Below are positions 37,880 to 46,274 of a stretch of DNA of 64,000 bases, piece after piece (positions within the stretch are counted from its first letter, which is position 1; every line of letters begins with the position of its first letter). The position numbers and the translations under genes are program-made. The DNA comes from JBGPLJ01 sp035644395 (GTDB taxonomy: Bacteria; Pseudomonadota; Gammaproteobacteria; Steroidobacterales; Steroidobacteraceae), in the NCBI GenBank assembly GCA_035644395.1, contig DASQOR010000043.1, positions 112,891 to 176,890 of the forward strand, in the 5' to 3' direction. The notes under the pieces are model-generated. The model saw only the letters and a program-made list of their open reading frames with translations. It was not told the origin of the DNA and searched no databases.

Positions 37880-40800
37880 TCAGCCGACCCAGACGCGGGC
37901 ATTGCGAAACATGCGCAACCAGCCGCCGTCTTCGCCCCATTCAGCCGGATGCCAGGAATTCTGCACGGCCCGGAAGACGCGCTCCGGGTGCGGCATCGTG
38001 ATGGTCACGCGTCCGTCGACGGATGACAAACCCGCGATCCCGAGCGGGGAGCCGTTCGGATTGGCCGGATAGCGGGCCGCCACGCGCCCGCGGTTGTCGA
38101 CGAACCGCATCGCGATCAGGCCGTCGGCGGCCACCTGGTCGGCGCCGGCGCCGGTTGCGAATTCCGCGCGCCCCTCGCCGTGCGCGACGGCAATCGGCAG
38201 CAGCGCGCCCTGCATGCCCTTGAAGAGGAGCGACGGCGAGTCGACGATCTCGACGAGGCTCAAGCGCGCCTCGAATTGCTCGGAGCGATTGCGCACGAAG
38301 CGCGGCCAGTGCTCCGTCCCCGGGATGAGCTCGCGCAACGCCGCGAACATCTGGCAGCCGTTGCAGACTCCGAGCGCGAACGCGTCGCGACGCTCGAAGT
38401 GCCGCTGGAACTCCTCGCGCGCGCGGCTATTGAAGAGAATGGCCTTGGCCCAGCCCTCGCCGGCGCCGAGGACATCGCCGTACGAAAACCCGCCGCAGGC
38501 GACGATGCCGCGAAATTGCTCCAGGTGCACCTGACCGCCGAGGATGTCCGTCATGTGGACGTCGTGGGCTTCGAAACCGGCGCGGTCGAAGGCCGCAGCC
38601 ATTTCCACGTGCCCGTTGACGCCCTGTTCGCGCAATACGGCAACACTTGGACGCGCGCCACGCGCGATGAAAGGCGCCGCGACATCGTCGTCCGGATCGA
38701 AGGGCATGCGCACCCGCAGTCCGGGATCGGCGTTGTCCGAACGCGACTCATGCTCCTCGCGCGCGCAATCCGGATCGTCGCGCAGAGCCTGCAGCCGGTA
38801 GGAAGTCTCCGACCAGATACCGTGCAGGCGCGTTCGGCTGTCGCGAATCTCCGTGTTCGCGCAGCGAATCCGCAGGTCATCGCCCGCCAGCGCGCGTCCA
38901 ATGACGGTCGCGCTGGCGCCGAGGCCGTGCCGGTCGAACACCGCGCGAACCTTGGCCGAGTCCCGCGAGCGAATCTGCAGAACGGCGCCGAGTTCCTCCG
39001 CGAAAAGCGCCGCCAGCGCGCCGGCTGATTGCCCGGGCAGCGCTACATCGAATGCACAGTGGCCGGCGAATGCCATCTCGAGGAGCGTGACCAGCACGCC
39101 GCCATCGGAGCGGTCGTGATACGCAAGCAGGAGTTCCTGCTGCCGAAGTTCGGCGAGCGCCGCGGTGAGTTTCACGAGCTGCGGCGGCTCATCGGCATCG
39201 GCCGGTTCTGCGCCGATGCGACCGTACACCTGCGCGAGCGCCGATCCGCCGAGTCGATTACGGCCGCCACCGAGATCGACGAGCAGCAATTCGGTCTCGC
39301 CGGCGTCCGTTCGAAGCTCGGCAGTCCAGGTCTTGCGCACGTCTGCCACCGGCGCGAATGCCGATACGATCAGCGACACCGGCGCGATGACGGAGTGCCG
39401 GCCGCCAGCGTCGCTCCAGGCGGATTTCATCGACAGCGAATCCTTGCCGACCGGAATCGTGATGCCAAGGGCCGGACAGAATTCCTCGCCGACGGCCCGC
39501 ACGGTTGCGTAGAGCTCGGCGTCTTCGCCGGGCTCCCCTGCGGCCGCCATCCAGTTCGCGGACAGGCGGACATCGCGAAGCTCGGCAATGTCCGCGGCGA
39601 GGATATTGGTGATGGCCTCGGCGACCGCAAGGCGCCCGGACGCCGGGCCGTCGAGCATCGCGACCGGTGTGCGCTCGCCCATGGCCATCGCTTCGCCGCT
39701 GACGCCGCGAAAACTGTTTGCAGTCACGGCCACATCCGACACCGGCACCTGCCACGGCCCGACCATCGGATCGCGGCAGATGAGACCGCCGACCGTGCGA
39801 TCACCGATCGTGACGAGAAACGATTTGTCGGCCACGGCGGGCAGGCGCAGGACGCGCTCAAGCGCCTCGCGGACGTCAATGTGGCTCAAGTCCCAGCGCT
39901 CGCGGGGGCGCGTCACTCGCCGCACATCGCGCGTCATCTTCGGCGGCTTGCCGAGCAGCACCTCGATCGGCAGGTCGACCGGGCGATCATTGAATTTTGA
40001 ATCTTCGACGACGAGGCGTCCGTCCGCGGTAATCGCGCCGATGTCGGCGTACGGGCAACGTTCACGGCGACAGAACTCCGTGAAGATCGCCATGCCTTCC
40101 GGCCGGATGGTCAGTACGTAGCGCTCCTGCGCCTCGTTGCACCAGAGCTCCATCGGCGACATGCCGGGCTCGGCGTTGGGCACGCTTCGCAACTGGATGC
40201 GCCCGCCCCGGTGACTGTGCGCCACCGCCTCCGGGACCGCATTGGCGAGGCCGCCGGCGCCGACGTCGTGGATCAGCTCGATCGGGTTGTGCTCGCCGAG
40301 CGCCCAGCAGCGATCGATGACTTCCTGGGCGCGGCGCTGCATTTCCGCGTTGCCGCGCTGGACCGACGCGAAATCGAGGGCCGCGCTCGCGGCACCGCTC
40401 GTGACGGAGGACGCCGCGCCGCCGCCAAGGCCGATCAGCATCGCGGGCCCACCGAGGACGACGATGCGTGCGCCGATGCTCACGTCCGGCTTCGCGACGT
40501 GCGTGCGGCGAATGTTGCCCAGGCCGCCCGCGATCATGATGGGCTTGTGGTAGCCGAATCGCCGGACGCCGTCCGCCATGTCGACGGCCTGTTCCAGCGT
40601 TCGAAAATAGCCGGCGATGTTCGGCCGCCCGAATTCGTTGTTGAACGAGGCGGCGCCGATCGGTCCTTCGATCATGATGTCGAGCGCCGAGGCGATGCGT
40701 TCGGACTTGCCGTGGTCGGCTTCCCAGGGCTGCACGAAGCCCGGAATCCTGAGATTCGACACCGTGAAGCCGACGAGACCGGCTTTGGGTTTCGCGCCGC

Positions 40801-41776
40801 GCCCGGTCGCGCCCTCGTCCCGGATTTCCCCACCCGACCCCGTGGCGGCGCCAGGAAACGGAGAGATCGCCGTCGGGTGATTGTGTGTTTCGACCTTGAG
40901 CACGATGTCCGCGGGTTCGTCGGTGTAGGCGTAGCGGAACTTTCCGCCTTCACCCGCCGCGAAGAATCGCGGCACCGACGGACCTTCGAGCACGGCCGCA
41001 TTGTCGCGGTATGCCGAGAGCACGCCTTTCGAGTTGCGCTCGTGCGTGTTGCGGATCATCGCGAACAGCGACTTGCGCTGGCGTTCGCCGTCGATCAGCC
41101 ACTGCGCGTTGAATATCTTGTGGCGGCAGTGCTCGGAGTTCGCCTGCGCGAACATCATGAGCTCGACATCGGTCGGATCGCGCTCGAGTCGCCGGTAGTT
41201 CTGCGCGAGGTAATCGATTTCATCCGCCGACAGCGCGAGGCCGAGCTCCGAGTTCGCACGCTCGAGGGCGCCGCGGGCATCCGTGCCGAGTGCAATCCTG
41301 CCAAGCGGGCGGGGATCGAGATGCGTGAACAGGCGACCCGCATCGGCTGCATCGAACAGCGCGATTTCGGTCATCCGGTCGCAGAGCGGCTGCGCGAGGC
41401 GCGAGAGTGACTCGCGGTCGAGCGGCCGCGGCGCCGCCAGGCGATAGGCGATGCCGCGCTCGAGCCGCTCGATCGCGTCGAGCCCGCAGACCAGGGCAAT
41501 ATCGGTCGCCTTGCTCGACCACGGCGAAATCGTGCCCGGGCGCGGGACCACCAGCACGAGCTCGCCCCGCACTGCGGCGTCAGGCAGGCGGGGACCGTAG
41601 GTCAGCAGGCGATCGAGAAGTTTGCGCTCGCCAGCGGTGAGCGGGCGGCGTGTGGCGACGAAGTGCAGGTAGTGCGCGTCGACGCCCGCGATGTCCGGGC
41701 GAAGGGCTTTGAGCGCGCGCAGAAGTTTGTCGAGACGGAAAGCCGAGAGTGCTGGCGCGCCGGCGAGTTGCAGCAT
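37880..41776 (-). CDS. purL: Phosphoribosylformylglycinamidine synthase (large single-chain form)
   Basis: The long gammaproteobacterial-type FGAM synthase, 1298 aa (E. coli PurL has 1295), which converts FGAR, glutamine and ATP to FGAM in purine synthesis. The order is a short PurS-like N-terminus (LAGAPALSAFRLDKLL), ATP-binding AIRS-like halves (TISPWSSKATDIA; NSEHCRHKIFNAQW), and a C-terminal class I glutamine amidotransferase with the nucleophile in LGVCNGCQMFAAL and the relay in MPHPERVFRA. Starting at ATG 41776 matches E. coli; a TTG at 41794 has no support. It is followed closely by hutU and preceded by the repeat element at 41849-42113. Confidence 0.97.
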   Translation of the reverse strand: MLQLAGAPALSAFRLDKLLRALKALRPDIAGVDAHYLHFVATRRPLTAGERKLLDRLLTYGPRLPDAAVRGELVLVVPRPGTISPWSSKATDIALVCGLDAIERLERGIAYRLAAPRPLDRESLSRLAQPLCDRMTEIALFDAADAGRLFTHLDPRPLGRIALGTDARGALERANSELGLALSADEIDYLAQNYRRLERDPTDVELMMFAQANSEHCRHKIFNAQWLIDGERQRKSLFAMIRNTHERNSKGVLSAYRDNAAVLEGPSVPRFFAAGEGGKFRYAYTDEPADIVLKVETHNHPTAISPFPGAATGSGGEIRDEGATGRGAKPKAGLVGFTVSNLRIPGFVQPWEADHGKSERIASALDIMIEGPIGAASFNNEFGRPNIAGYFRTLEQAVDMADGVRRFGYHKPIMIAGGLGNIRRTHVAKPDVSIGARIVVLGGPAMLIGLGGGAASSVTSGAASAALDFASVQRGNAEMQRRAQEVIDRCWALGEHNPIELIHDVGAGGLANAVPEAVAHSHRGGRIQLRSVPNAEPGMSPMELWCNEAQERYVLTIRPEGMAIFTEFCRRERCPYADIGAITADGRLVVEDSKFNDRPVDLPIEVLLGKPPKMTRDVRRVTRPRERWDLSHIDVREALERVLRLPAVADKSFLVTIGDRTVGGLICRDPMVGPWQVPVSDVAVTANSFRGVSGEAMAMGERTPVAMLDGPASGRLAVAEAITNILAADIAELRDVRLSANWMAAAGEPGEDAELYATVRAVGEEFCPALGITIPVGKDSLSMKSAWSDAGGRHSVIAPVSLIVSAFAPVADVRKTWTAELRTDAGETELLLVDLGGGRNRLGGSALAQVYGRIGAEPADADEPPQLVKLTAALAELRQQELLLAYHDRSDGGVLVTLLEMAFAGHCAFDVALPGQSAGALAALFAEELGAVLQIRSRDSAKVRAVFDRHGLGASATVIGRALAGDDLRIRCANTEIRDSRTRLHGIWSETSYRLQALRDDPDCAREEHESRSDNADPGLRVRMPFDPDDDVAAPFIARGARPSVAVLREQGVNGHVEMAAAFDRAGFEAHDVHMTDILGGQVHLEQFRGIVACGGFSYGDVLGAGEGWAKAILFNSRAREEFQRHFERRDAFALGVCNGCQMFAALRELIPGTEHWPRFVRNRSEQFEARLSLVEIVDSPSLLFKGMQGALLPIAVAHGEGRAEFATGAGADQVAADGLIAMRFVDNRGRVAARYPANPNGSPLGIAGLSSVDGRVTITMPHPERVFRAVQNSWHPAEWGEDGGWLRMFRNARVWVG

Positions 41777-41848
41777 TCTGTCGCGGTGCCTCAAACGGGG
41801 CGCGAATCATACAGAAGTGGCGATTCAGCCGCCAATCGCGGCCGCGCG

Positions 41849-42113
41849 CTCAGCGCGCCAGACAAGGAGAGGGTTGCCGGATGGGGTCTGGCAAGTCCGG
41901 TCTGGCGATGTTTGCGGGCAGGACTTTCAAGGTCCGGGTATTGGGTTTGGGACGTCCTTTCGGGACCGCCGTAAATCCATCCCTGGAGGCTTCGGAAAAA
42001 ACGTCCTGTTTTTTACGATCCCGAAAGGACGTCCCAAACCCAATACCCTTCGCGTGGAGCCGGACGCAGTCACGGCCCCTCCGGCAACCCTCTCCTTAGT
42101 CTGGCGCGCTGAG
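41849..42113. repeat. Nested inverted-repeat (MITE-like) element
   Basis: Outer arms 41849-41881 and 42080-42113 are inverted copies with one single-base indel. Inside them, 41936-41965 and 42019-42048 form a perfect 30-bp inverted pair. The element is about 265 bp, has no plausible protein and lies between purL and the DUF1820 gene. No clear target-site duplication was found. Two nested inverted pairs at one place cannot be explained by a terminator and suggest a miniature transposable element or one inserted into another. Confidence 0.85.
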
Positions 42114-42128
42114 GGTCGCGATCGGCGG

Positions 42129-42470
42129 CTATTTTTTGGCGGTGGAATCGCCGCCCGGCGGGTACATCGGCATCGGAAACTGGCTGACATTGCCGCCCTC
42201 GATGCTCATGATCTTGCTCACGCCCTGCTTCTTCACTTCGTCGATTCTCAGGACCGAGTGCAGGGGCAAATATGTACGCTTTACACCGGCAAATTCGGAC
42301 TTAATCTTCTCTTCGGCCGGATCGACCACGACGCTCGAACGCTCGCCAAAAACAAGTTCCTCGACCTCGATAAAACCAAAAAGCGAGCCATGGCTCACCT
42401 TGCGCGCATAGACCTCGTAGACCTTGCCCTGGTTCACGAACATCACCTTGAAAATGTGACTGGCAGCCAT
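42129..42470 (-). CDS. DUF1820 family protein
   Basis: A small soluble protein of 113 aa that matches DUF1820, a conserved gammaproteobacterial family of unknown function. Landmarks are MAASHIFKVMFVNQGKVYEVYAR at the start (cited by its first residues, MAASHIFKVMF), GSLFGFIEVEELVFGE near 28-43 and HSVLRIDEVKKQG near 77. The tail is proline- and glycine-rich. ATG 42470 starts the conserved region and is preceded by a good -10 (TATAAT) 35 bases upstream. It is monocistronic and divergent from the FHA gene. Confidence 0.85.
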   Translation of the reverse strand: MAASHIFKVMFVNQGKVYEVYARKVSHGSLFGFIEVEELVFGERSSVVVDPAEEKIKSEFAGVKRTYLPLHSVLRIDEVKKQGVSKIMSIEGGNVSQFPMPMYPPGGDSTAKK

Positions 42471-42504
42471 ACGACCCGACCCGCGCACTGTTAACTTGCG
42501 CTGC

Positions 42505-42510
42505 ATTATA
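42505..42510 (-). promoter_or_regulatory. -10 element for DUF1820 gene
   Basis: Read on the minus strand this is a perfect TATAAT, 35 bases before the ATG. No good -35 hexamer is seen at the right distance, so an activator or an extended region may be needed. Confidence 0.4.
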
Positions 42511-42641
42511 CGGTGCCTACCGGCTCGGGGGTGGCAGCCTGGATGGGGAAATCCGGGGTGCAACAGGAGCTAGTGGTAGGCAGTTGAAGTGTGTGGCGGT
42601 CCTCTTCCGGATGGAGGCCGTTTTATTAGCGAGGGAAGATC

Positions 42642-44018
42642 ATGGCGATGCGTCTGCGCGTTGTCAGCTCCCAGGGCCAGCTGCTAGGCGATCGTGCCAG
42701 CAAGGTTTTTGGAGTGCATGGCGGCTCGATCGGGCGAGCTGCGGACAACGACTGGATTTTGCCCGACCCGGAGCGCTACATCTCCGCCCACCACGCGCGA
42801 ATTGAATATCGCGAGGGCCGGTATGTCCTGCTCGATACCAGCACCAACGGCATGTACGTCAACGACTCGAACGAGCCGCTTGGCAAGCTTGCCCATCATG
42901 AATTGAAGGACGGCGACCGCCTGCGCTTCGGCGACTTCGAAGTGCTGGTGAGCATCGACGCCTCCAACGATTTCCCGCCCGACAAGAGCGCGATCATCGC
43001 TTACGACGGCCGCGGCACCCCGGGCTCGGCGGTCGCGAAGTCGACCCAGAACGACCTGGGCGAAGCGCTCGATCTCGACTCGCTCCTCGCGAGCGATCAC
43101 AACGGCGAGTCCGGCAGTCCCTACGGCCCCGTCGATGCCTATGGCCAGCCGATCAAGTCGCCCGGCAAGCGTTCGCTCAAGGCGAATGCGCGCAAGGGTG
43201 TGAAGTCGCTGCTCGATGACAACACGGAACTCGTCACACCCGGCAAGAGCGACGCGGCCGGCGCCAAACCCTGGCATCTGTCGACGCGCCCTTTCAACGC
43301 CGCGAAGCCCGGCCCGCAAGCCAAGCCAGGCACGGCGCAGGAATCGCCGTCGTCCGTGTCAGGCTCCCGTCCGCGCCTCGATGCGGGCGACTCCACGGAC
43401 ATCGCCGCAGCCATCCAGGCACTCTGCCGCGGTGCAGGCATTCCGGCGAACTCCATTCCGACCGAACTTCACGGCCGCTTCCTGCAGACAGCGGGTCAGT
43501 TGCTGCGGGAAATGGTCCTCGGCCTGACCGCAACCCGTCAGTCGCGGGCGGAACTGAAGAGCCGGCTGCGCATCCAGGCGACGGACGAGGAAAGCAGCTC
43601 GCTGACACTCGCCGCGGGCGTCGATGAGGCGCTGCGCAGGCTCCTCGCGGGCGCAACGGGCCGCAACGTCACGCAGGCTGAAGCCGTGCGTGCGGGATTT
43701 CAGGATATCGGCCATCACGAGCGCGCCATCATGGAAGCAATGCCGGCCGCACTCGCCGACTTCATCCAGCGGCTCAGCCCGGAAGAGCTCGAGGAGCGCT
43801 TCGCGCGCGGCGCGAAGCGCTCGAGCATCATGGGCGGCAACGTCAAGGCCCGGAACTGGGAGCTCTACACGGAGTTCTTCCGCGGCCTGACGCAAGGCTC
43901 GGGCGACTCCATGCCGCATGTCTTCGTGGAAGCCTTTGCGCGGGCCTACGAGTCGAGCATCCGCGAGCTGGACGGCGCTGCGGCCCAGCGCGAACGCGTG
44001 GTTGCCGACGGGTCGTAG
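42642..44018 (+). CDS. TagH/Fha-like FHA-domain protein (type VI secretion-associated family)
   Basis: A protein of 458 aa. The N-terminal FHA domain (about 5-100) keeps the phosphothreonine-binding residues Arg32 (GSIGRAADND), Ser48 and His51 (YISAHHARIEY) and Asn69 (DTSTNGMYVND). A low-complexity linker rich in Ser, Pro and Lys follows (about 130-250). The C-terminal domain (about 255-440) is TagH-like, with GIPANSIPTELHGRFL, AGFQDIGHHERAIMEAMP and LSPEELEERFARG. Family members phospho-regulate type VI secretion by binding PpkA-phosphorylated targets. No other type VI gene is nearby, so it is an orphan here. GAGGGAAG precedes the ATG. A terminator follows at 44058. Confidence 0.85.
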   Translation: MAMRLRVVSSQGQLLGDRASKVFGVHGGSIGRAADNDWILPDPERYISAHHARIEYREGRYVLLDTSTNGMYVNDSNEPLGKLAHHELKDGDRLRFGDFEVLVSIDASNDFPPDKSAIIAYDGRGTPGSAVAKSTQNDLGEALDLDSLLASDHNGESGSPYGPVDAYGQPIKSPGKRSLKANARKGVKSLLDDNTELVTPGKSDAAGAKPWHLSTRPFNAAKPGPQAKPGTAQESPSSVSGSRPRLDAGDSTDIAAAIQALCRGAGIPANSIPTELHGRFLQTAGQLLREMVLGLTATRQSRAELKSRLRIQATDEESSSLTLAAGVDEALRRLLAGATGRNVTQAEAVRAGFQDIGHHERAIMEAMPAALADFIQRLSPEELEERFARGAKRSSIMGGNVKARNWELYTEFFRGLTQGSGDSMPHVFVEAFARAYESSIRELDGAAAQRERVVADGS

Positions 44019-44057
44019 TGGCACCGAGGGTCCTCGATTGGCCCTCTCCGTAAATCA

Positions 44058-44085
44058 AAAGCGCCCCTCAGTGCAGGGGCGCTTT
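44058..44085. terminator. Bidirectional terminator between FHA gene and tRNA-Ser
   Basis: GCGCCCCT (44061-44068) pairs with AGGGGCGC (44075-44082) around a six-base loop. AAAA on the left gives TTTT for the minus-strand tRNA transcript and TTTC on the right serves the FHA gene. The hairpin begins 13 bases past the tRNA CCA end. Confidence 0.82.
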
Positions 44086-44092
44086 CGCTTTG

Positions 44093-44185
<93 letters not shown>

Positions 44186-44231
44186 GGGTGGAGCCCGTCG
44201 CCGGACTTCGGTCCGGACCCGGGGGCGCGGT

Positions 44232-44237
44232 ATTCTA
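44232..44237 (-). promoter_or_regulatory. Candidate -10 element for tRNA-Ser
   Basis: TAGAAT on the minus strand, 46 bases before the tRNA, is followed by a GC-rich stretch (ACCGCGCCCC), as in stringently controlled stable-RNA promoters. The 5' leader would contain the hairpin CCGGAC-CGAA-GTCCGG (44201-44216). A 14-bp perfect palindrome (44248-44261) covers the -35 region, where no good hexamer is seen. Confidence 0.4.
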
Positions 44238-44279
44238 GCGCAGCGGCGCTCGAATTCGAGCCAGAAAAGAAGTACCGGC

Positions 44280-45656
44280 GTGCGTTCCATCTCGCTCGCG
44301 ATCGCTGTTCTCTCGTTCGCCCTGCTCGGCACCTGCCAGCGGGTGCCGACGCTTCTCGAGCAGATCAGGGACCTTGGCGTGCTCAGGGTCGTCACCCGCA
44401 ACAGCCCCACCGCCTATTTTCTCGGTGCCAACGGTCCTGAAGGCCCTGAATACGAGCTCGCGGACCGCTTCGCGGCGAAACTCGGCGTCGCGCTCTACAT
44501 CTACACGGTGCCGCGACTCGCCCAGATCAAGGATGAAATCACCAGCGGCCGGGCCCACCTCGCCGCGGCGGGCTTGAGCGTCAGCCACGAATGGCAGGAC
44601 ACGATCGCGTACGGGCCGACCTACCAGCAGATTCGCCAGCACCTGGTCTACCGCATGGGCCAACCCAAGCCCCGCGACCTGCAATCCGTGAACGGAGCCC
44701 ATCTCGAAGTGATCGCCGGGAGCCGCCACGCCGAGCTCCTGAAGCAGCTGCGCAACACCATGCCGAACCTCGTCTGGGTCGAGAATCGGCGCGACGAATC
44801 GCTGGACCTGCTCGCACGCGTGGCGAACGGCGACATCGACTACACGATCTCGGATTCGACCGAGTTCGCCCTCGCCCGCGCCCTGTATCCGGAAATCCGC
44901 GTGGCGTTCGATCTTCCCGACGAGCAACCGGTCGCCTGGGCGCTGCGACGCGACGACACGTCGCTCGCGACGGAAGTGCACGCGTTCTTCGCCGAAGCGA
45001 CGGCGAGCGGCGCGCTCGCCGAACTCGTCGAGCGCTATTTCGGCCAGAATGACCGCTTCGAGTATGTCGGCGCGCGCGACTTCATCGCGCACATCGGCCT
45101 CAGGCTGCCGCGCTACCGCGACTGGTTCAAGGAGGCCGCGGCTAGCGTCGGCGAGGACTGGCGGCTGCTCGCGGCGATCGGCTACCAGGAGTCGCAGTGG
45201 AACGCGAACGCGATCTCCCCGACGGGCGTGCGCGGCATCATGATGCTCACCGAAGACACGGCCCGCGCCGTCGGCATCAGCGACCGGGCGGATCCGCGTC
45301 AGAGCATCCTCGGCGGCGCGCGCTACTTCATCAGCATGCGCGACATGATTCCGGACCGGATCGGAGAGCCCGACCGCACCTGGCTCGCGCTCGCGGCATA
45401 CAACGTCGGCTACGGGCACCTCGAGGACGCGCGCATCCTCACGCAAATGCGCCATCACAATCCCGATTCCTGGCAGGACGTGCGCGCGCACCTGCCGCTG
45501 CTCGCGCAGGAGAAATGGTACTTGCAGGTGAAGCGCGGCTACGCGCGCGGCTGGGAGCCGGTGCGCTTCGTCGACAACGTGCGCGCCTATCTCGACGTCC
45601 TCGAGTGGGTCGCGCAGGACGCCGCCGCCCAGCCCGCCATCGCACAGAGCAATTAA
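44280..45656 (+). CDS. mltF: Membrane-bound lytic murein transglycosylase F
   Basis: MltF-type protein, 458 aa, cleaves peptidoglycan glycan strands to 1,6-anhydro-muropeptides. A hydrophobic N-terminus (ISLAIAVLSFALLGTC) serves as signal; the LGTC end is an imperfect lipobox. The periplasmic binding-protein-like domain (about 30-265) is followed by the SLT catalytic domain (about 280-440) with the catalytic glutamate in AAIGYQESQWN and the family blocks SPTGVRGIMMLT and LALAAYNVGYGHLEDAR. The GTG at 44280 is chosen because longer readings overlap the tRNA gene. Its stop codon is immediately followed by the repeat at 45655. Confidence 0.93.
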   Translation: MRSISLAIAVLSFALLGTCQRVPTLLEQIRDLGVLRVVTRNSPTAYFLGANGPEGPEYELADRFAAKLGVALYIYTVPRLAQIKDEITSGRAHLAAAGLSVSHEWQDTIAYGPTYQQIRQHLVYRMGQPKPRDLQSVNGAHLEVIAGSRHAELLKQLRNTMPNLVWVENRRDESLDLLARVANGDIDYTISDSTEFALARALYPEIRVAFDLPDEQPVAWALRRDDTSLATEVHAFFAEATASGALAELVERYFGQNDRFEYVGARDFIAHIGLRLPRYRDWFKEAAASVGEDWRLLAAIGYQESQWNANAISPTGVRGIMMLTEDTARAVGISDRADPRQSILGGARYFISMRDMIPDRIGEPDRTWLALAAYNVGYGHLEDARILTQMRHHNPDSWQDVRAHLPLLAQEKWYLQVKRGYARGWEPVRFVDNVRAYLDVLEWVAQDAAAQPAIAQSN

Positions 45657-45727
45657 AAAGGGGACATTCCTGATTTTCCGCCGACACGTGAGTCAAGCAC
45701 AGGGAAAATCAGGAATGTCCCCTTTTT
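45655..45727. repeat. GGGGACATTCCTGA-type inverted repeat element, copy 2
   Basis: Perfect 25-bp arms (45655-45679 and 45703-45727; AAAAAGGGGACATTCCTG at the outer end) surround a 23-base loop. It is the same element as that at 25057-25128, inserted in the opposite orientation. The first arm begins in the stop codon of mltF and the second ends one base before the tadA stop, so it fills the whole space between two convergent genes. It may also work as a transcription terminator. Confidence 0.9.
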
Positions 45728-45728
45728 C

Positions 45729-46184
45729 TCAGCGGCGCTTGGCGAAGAACTGGGCGAGGAGTTCCGCGCACTCCTCGGCGAGCACGCCGCCGAAGGCATC
45801 GACGCGGTGGTTCATGATCGGCGAGTTGAAGATGTTGAGCGCGCTGCCCGCAGCGCCGAACTGCTGATCCCAGGCGCCGAAGACGGCGCGCTCGAGCCGC
45901 GCGTGGACCATGGCCGCCGCGCACATCGTGCAGGGCTCGAGCGTCACGTAGAGCGTGCAGCCAGTCAGCCGGTACGAGTCGAGATTGACGGCCGCCGTAC
46001 GCAGCGCGATCACTTCGGCATGCGCAGTGGGATCGTGCCGGCCGATCGGCTGATTCCAGCCAACGCCAACGATCTTGTCGCGCTGGGTCACCAGCGCACC
46101 GACGGGCACCTCGCCGGCAGCGCTCGCGCGATTCGCGAGCTCGATCGCCTGCCGCATGAAATCGCGGTCGCTGTACGTCGCCAT
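45729..46184 (-). CDS. tadA: tRNA-specific adenosine deaminase
   Basis: TadA, 151 aa, deaminates A34 of tRNA-Arg(ACG) to inosine. The zinc site is His55 with the proton-shuttling Glu57 (DPTAHAEVIALR) and Cys85/Cys88 (LEPCTMCAAAMVHAR). The late block VFGAWDQQFGAAGSALNIFN is TadA-like and separates it from other cytidine deaminases. The start at 46184 gives MATYSDRDFMRQAIELA. It is convergent with mltF across the repeat element and divergent from the unknown membrane gene at 46275. Confidence 0.95.
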   Translation of the reverse strand: MATYSDRDFMRQAIELANRASAAGEVPVGALVTQRDKIVGVGWNQPIGRHDPTAHAEVIALRTAAVNLDSYRLTGCTLYVTLEPCTMCAAAMVHARLERAVFGAWDQQFGAAGSALNIFNSPIMNHRVDAFGGVLAEECAELLAQFFAKRR

Positions 46185-46274
46185 GCGGGAATTGTACGGC
46201 CTCTGTGACTTCGATCACCCAATGATACGGCCTCGGCCTGCAAGATCCCGCACAGCTCTCGACGGATATTGCGC

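Noticed and set aside
42583..42640. Terminator-like hairpin before the FHA gene
   Set aside because: CGGTCCTC and GGAGGCCG pair poorly and the following TTTTA lies in the gene's own leader.
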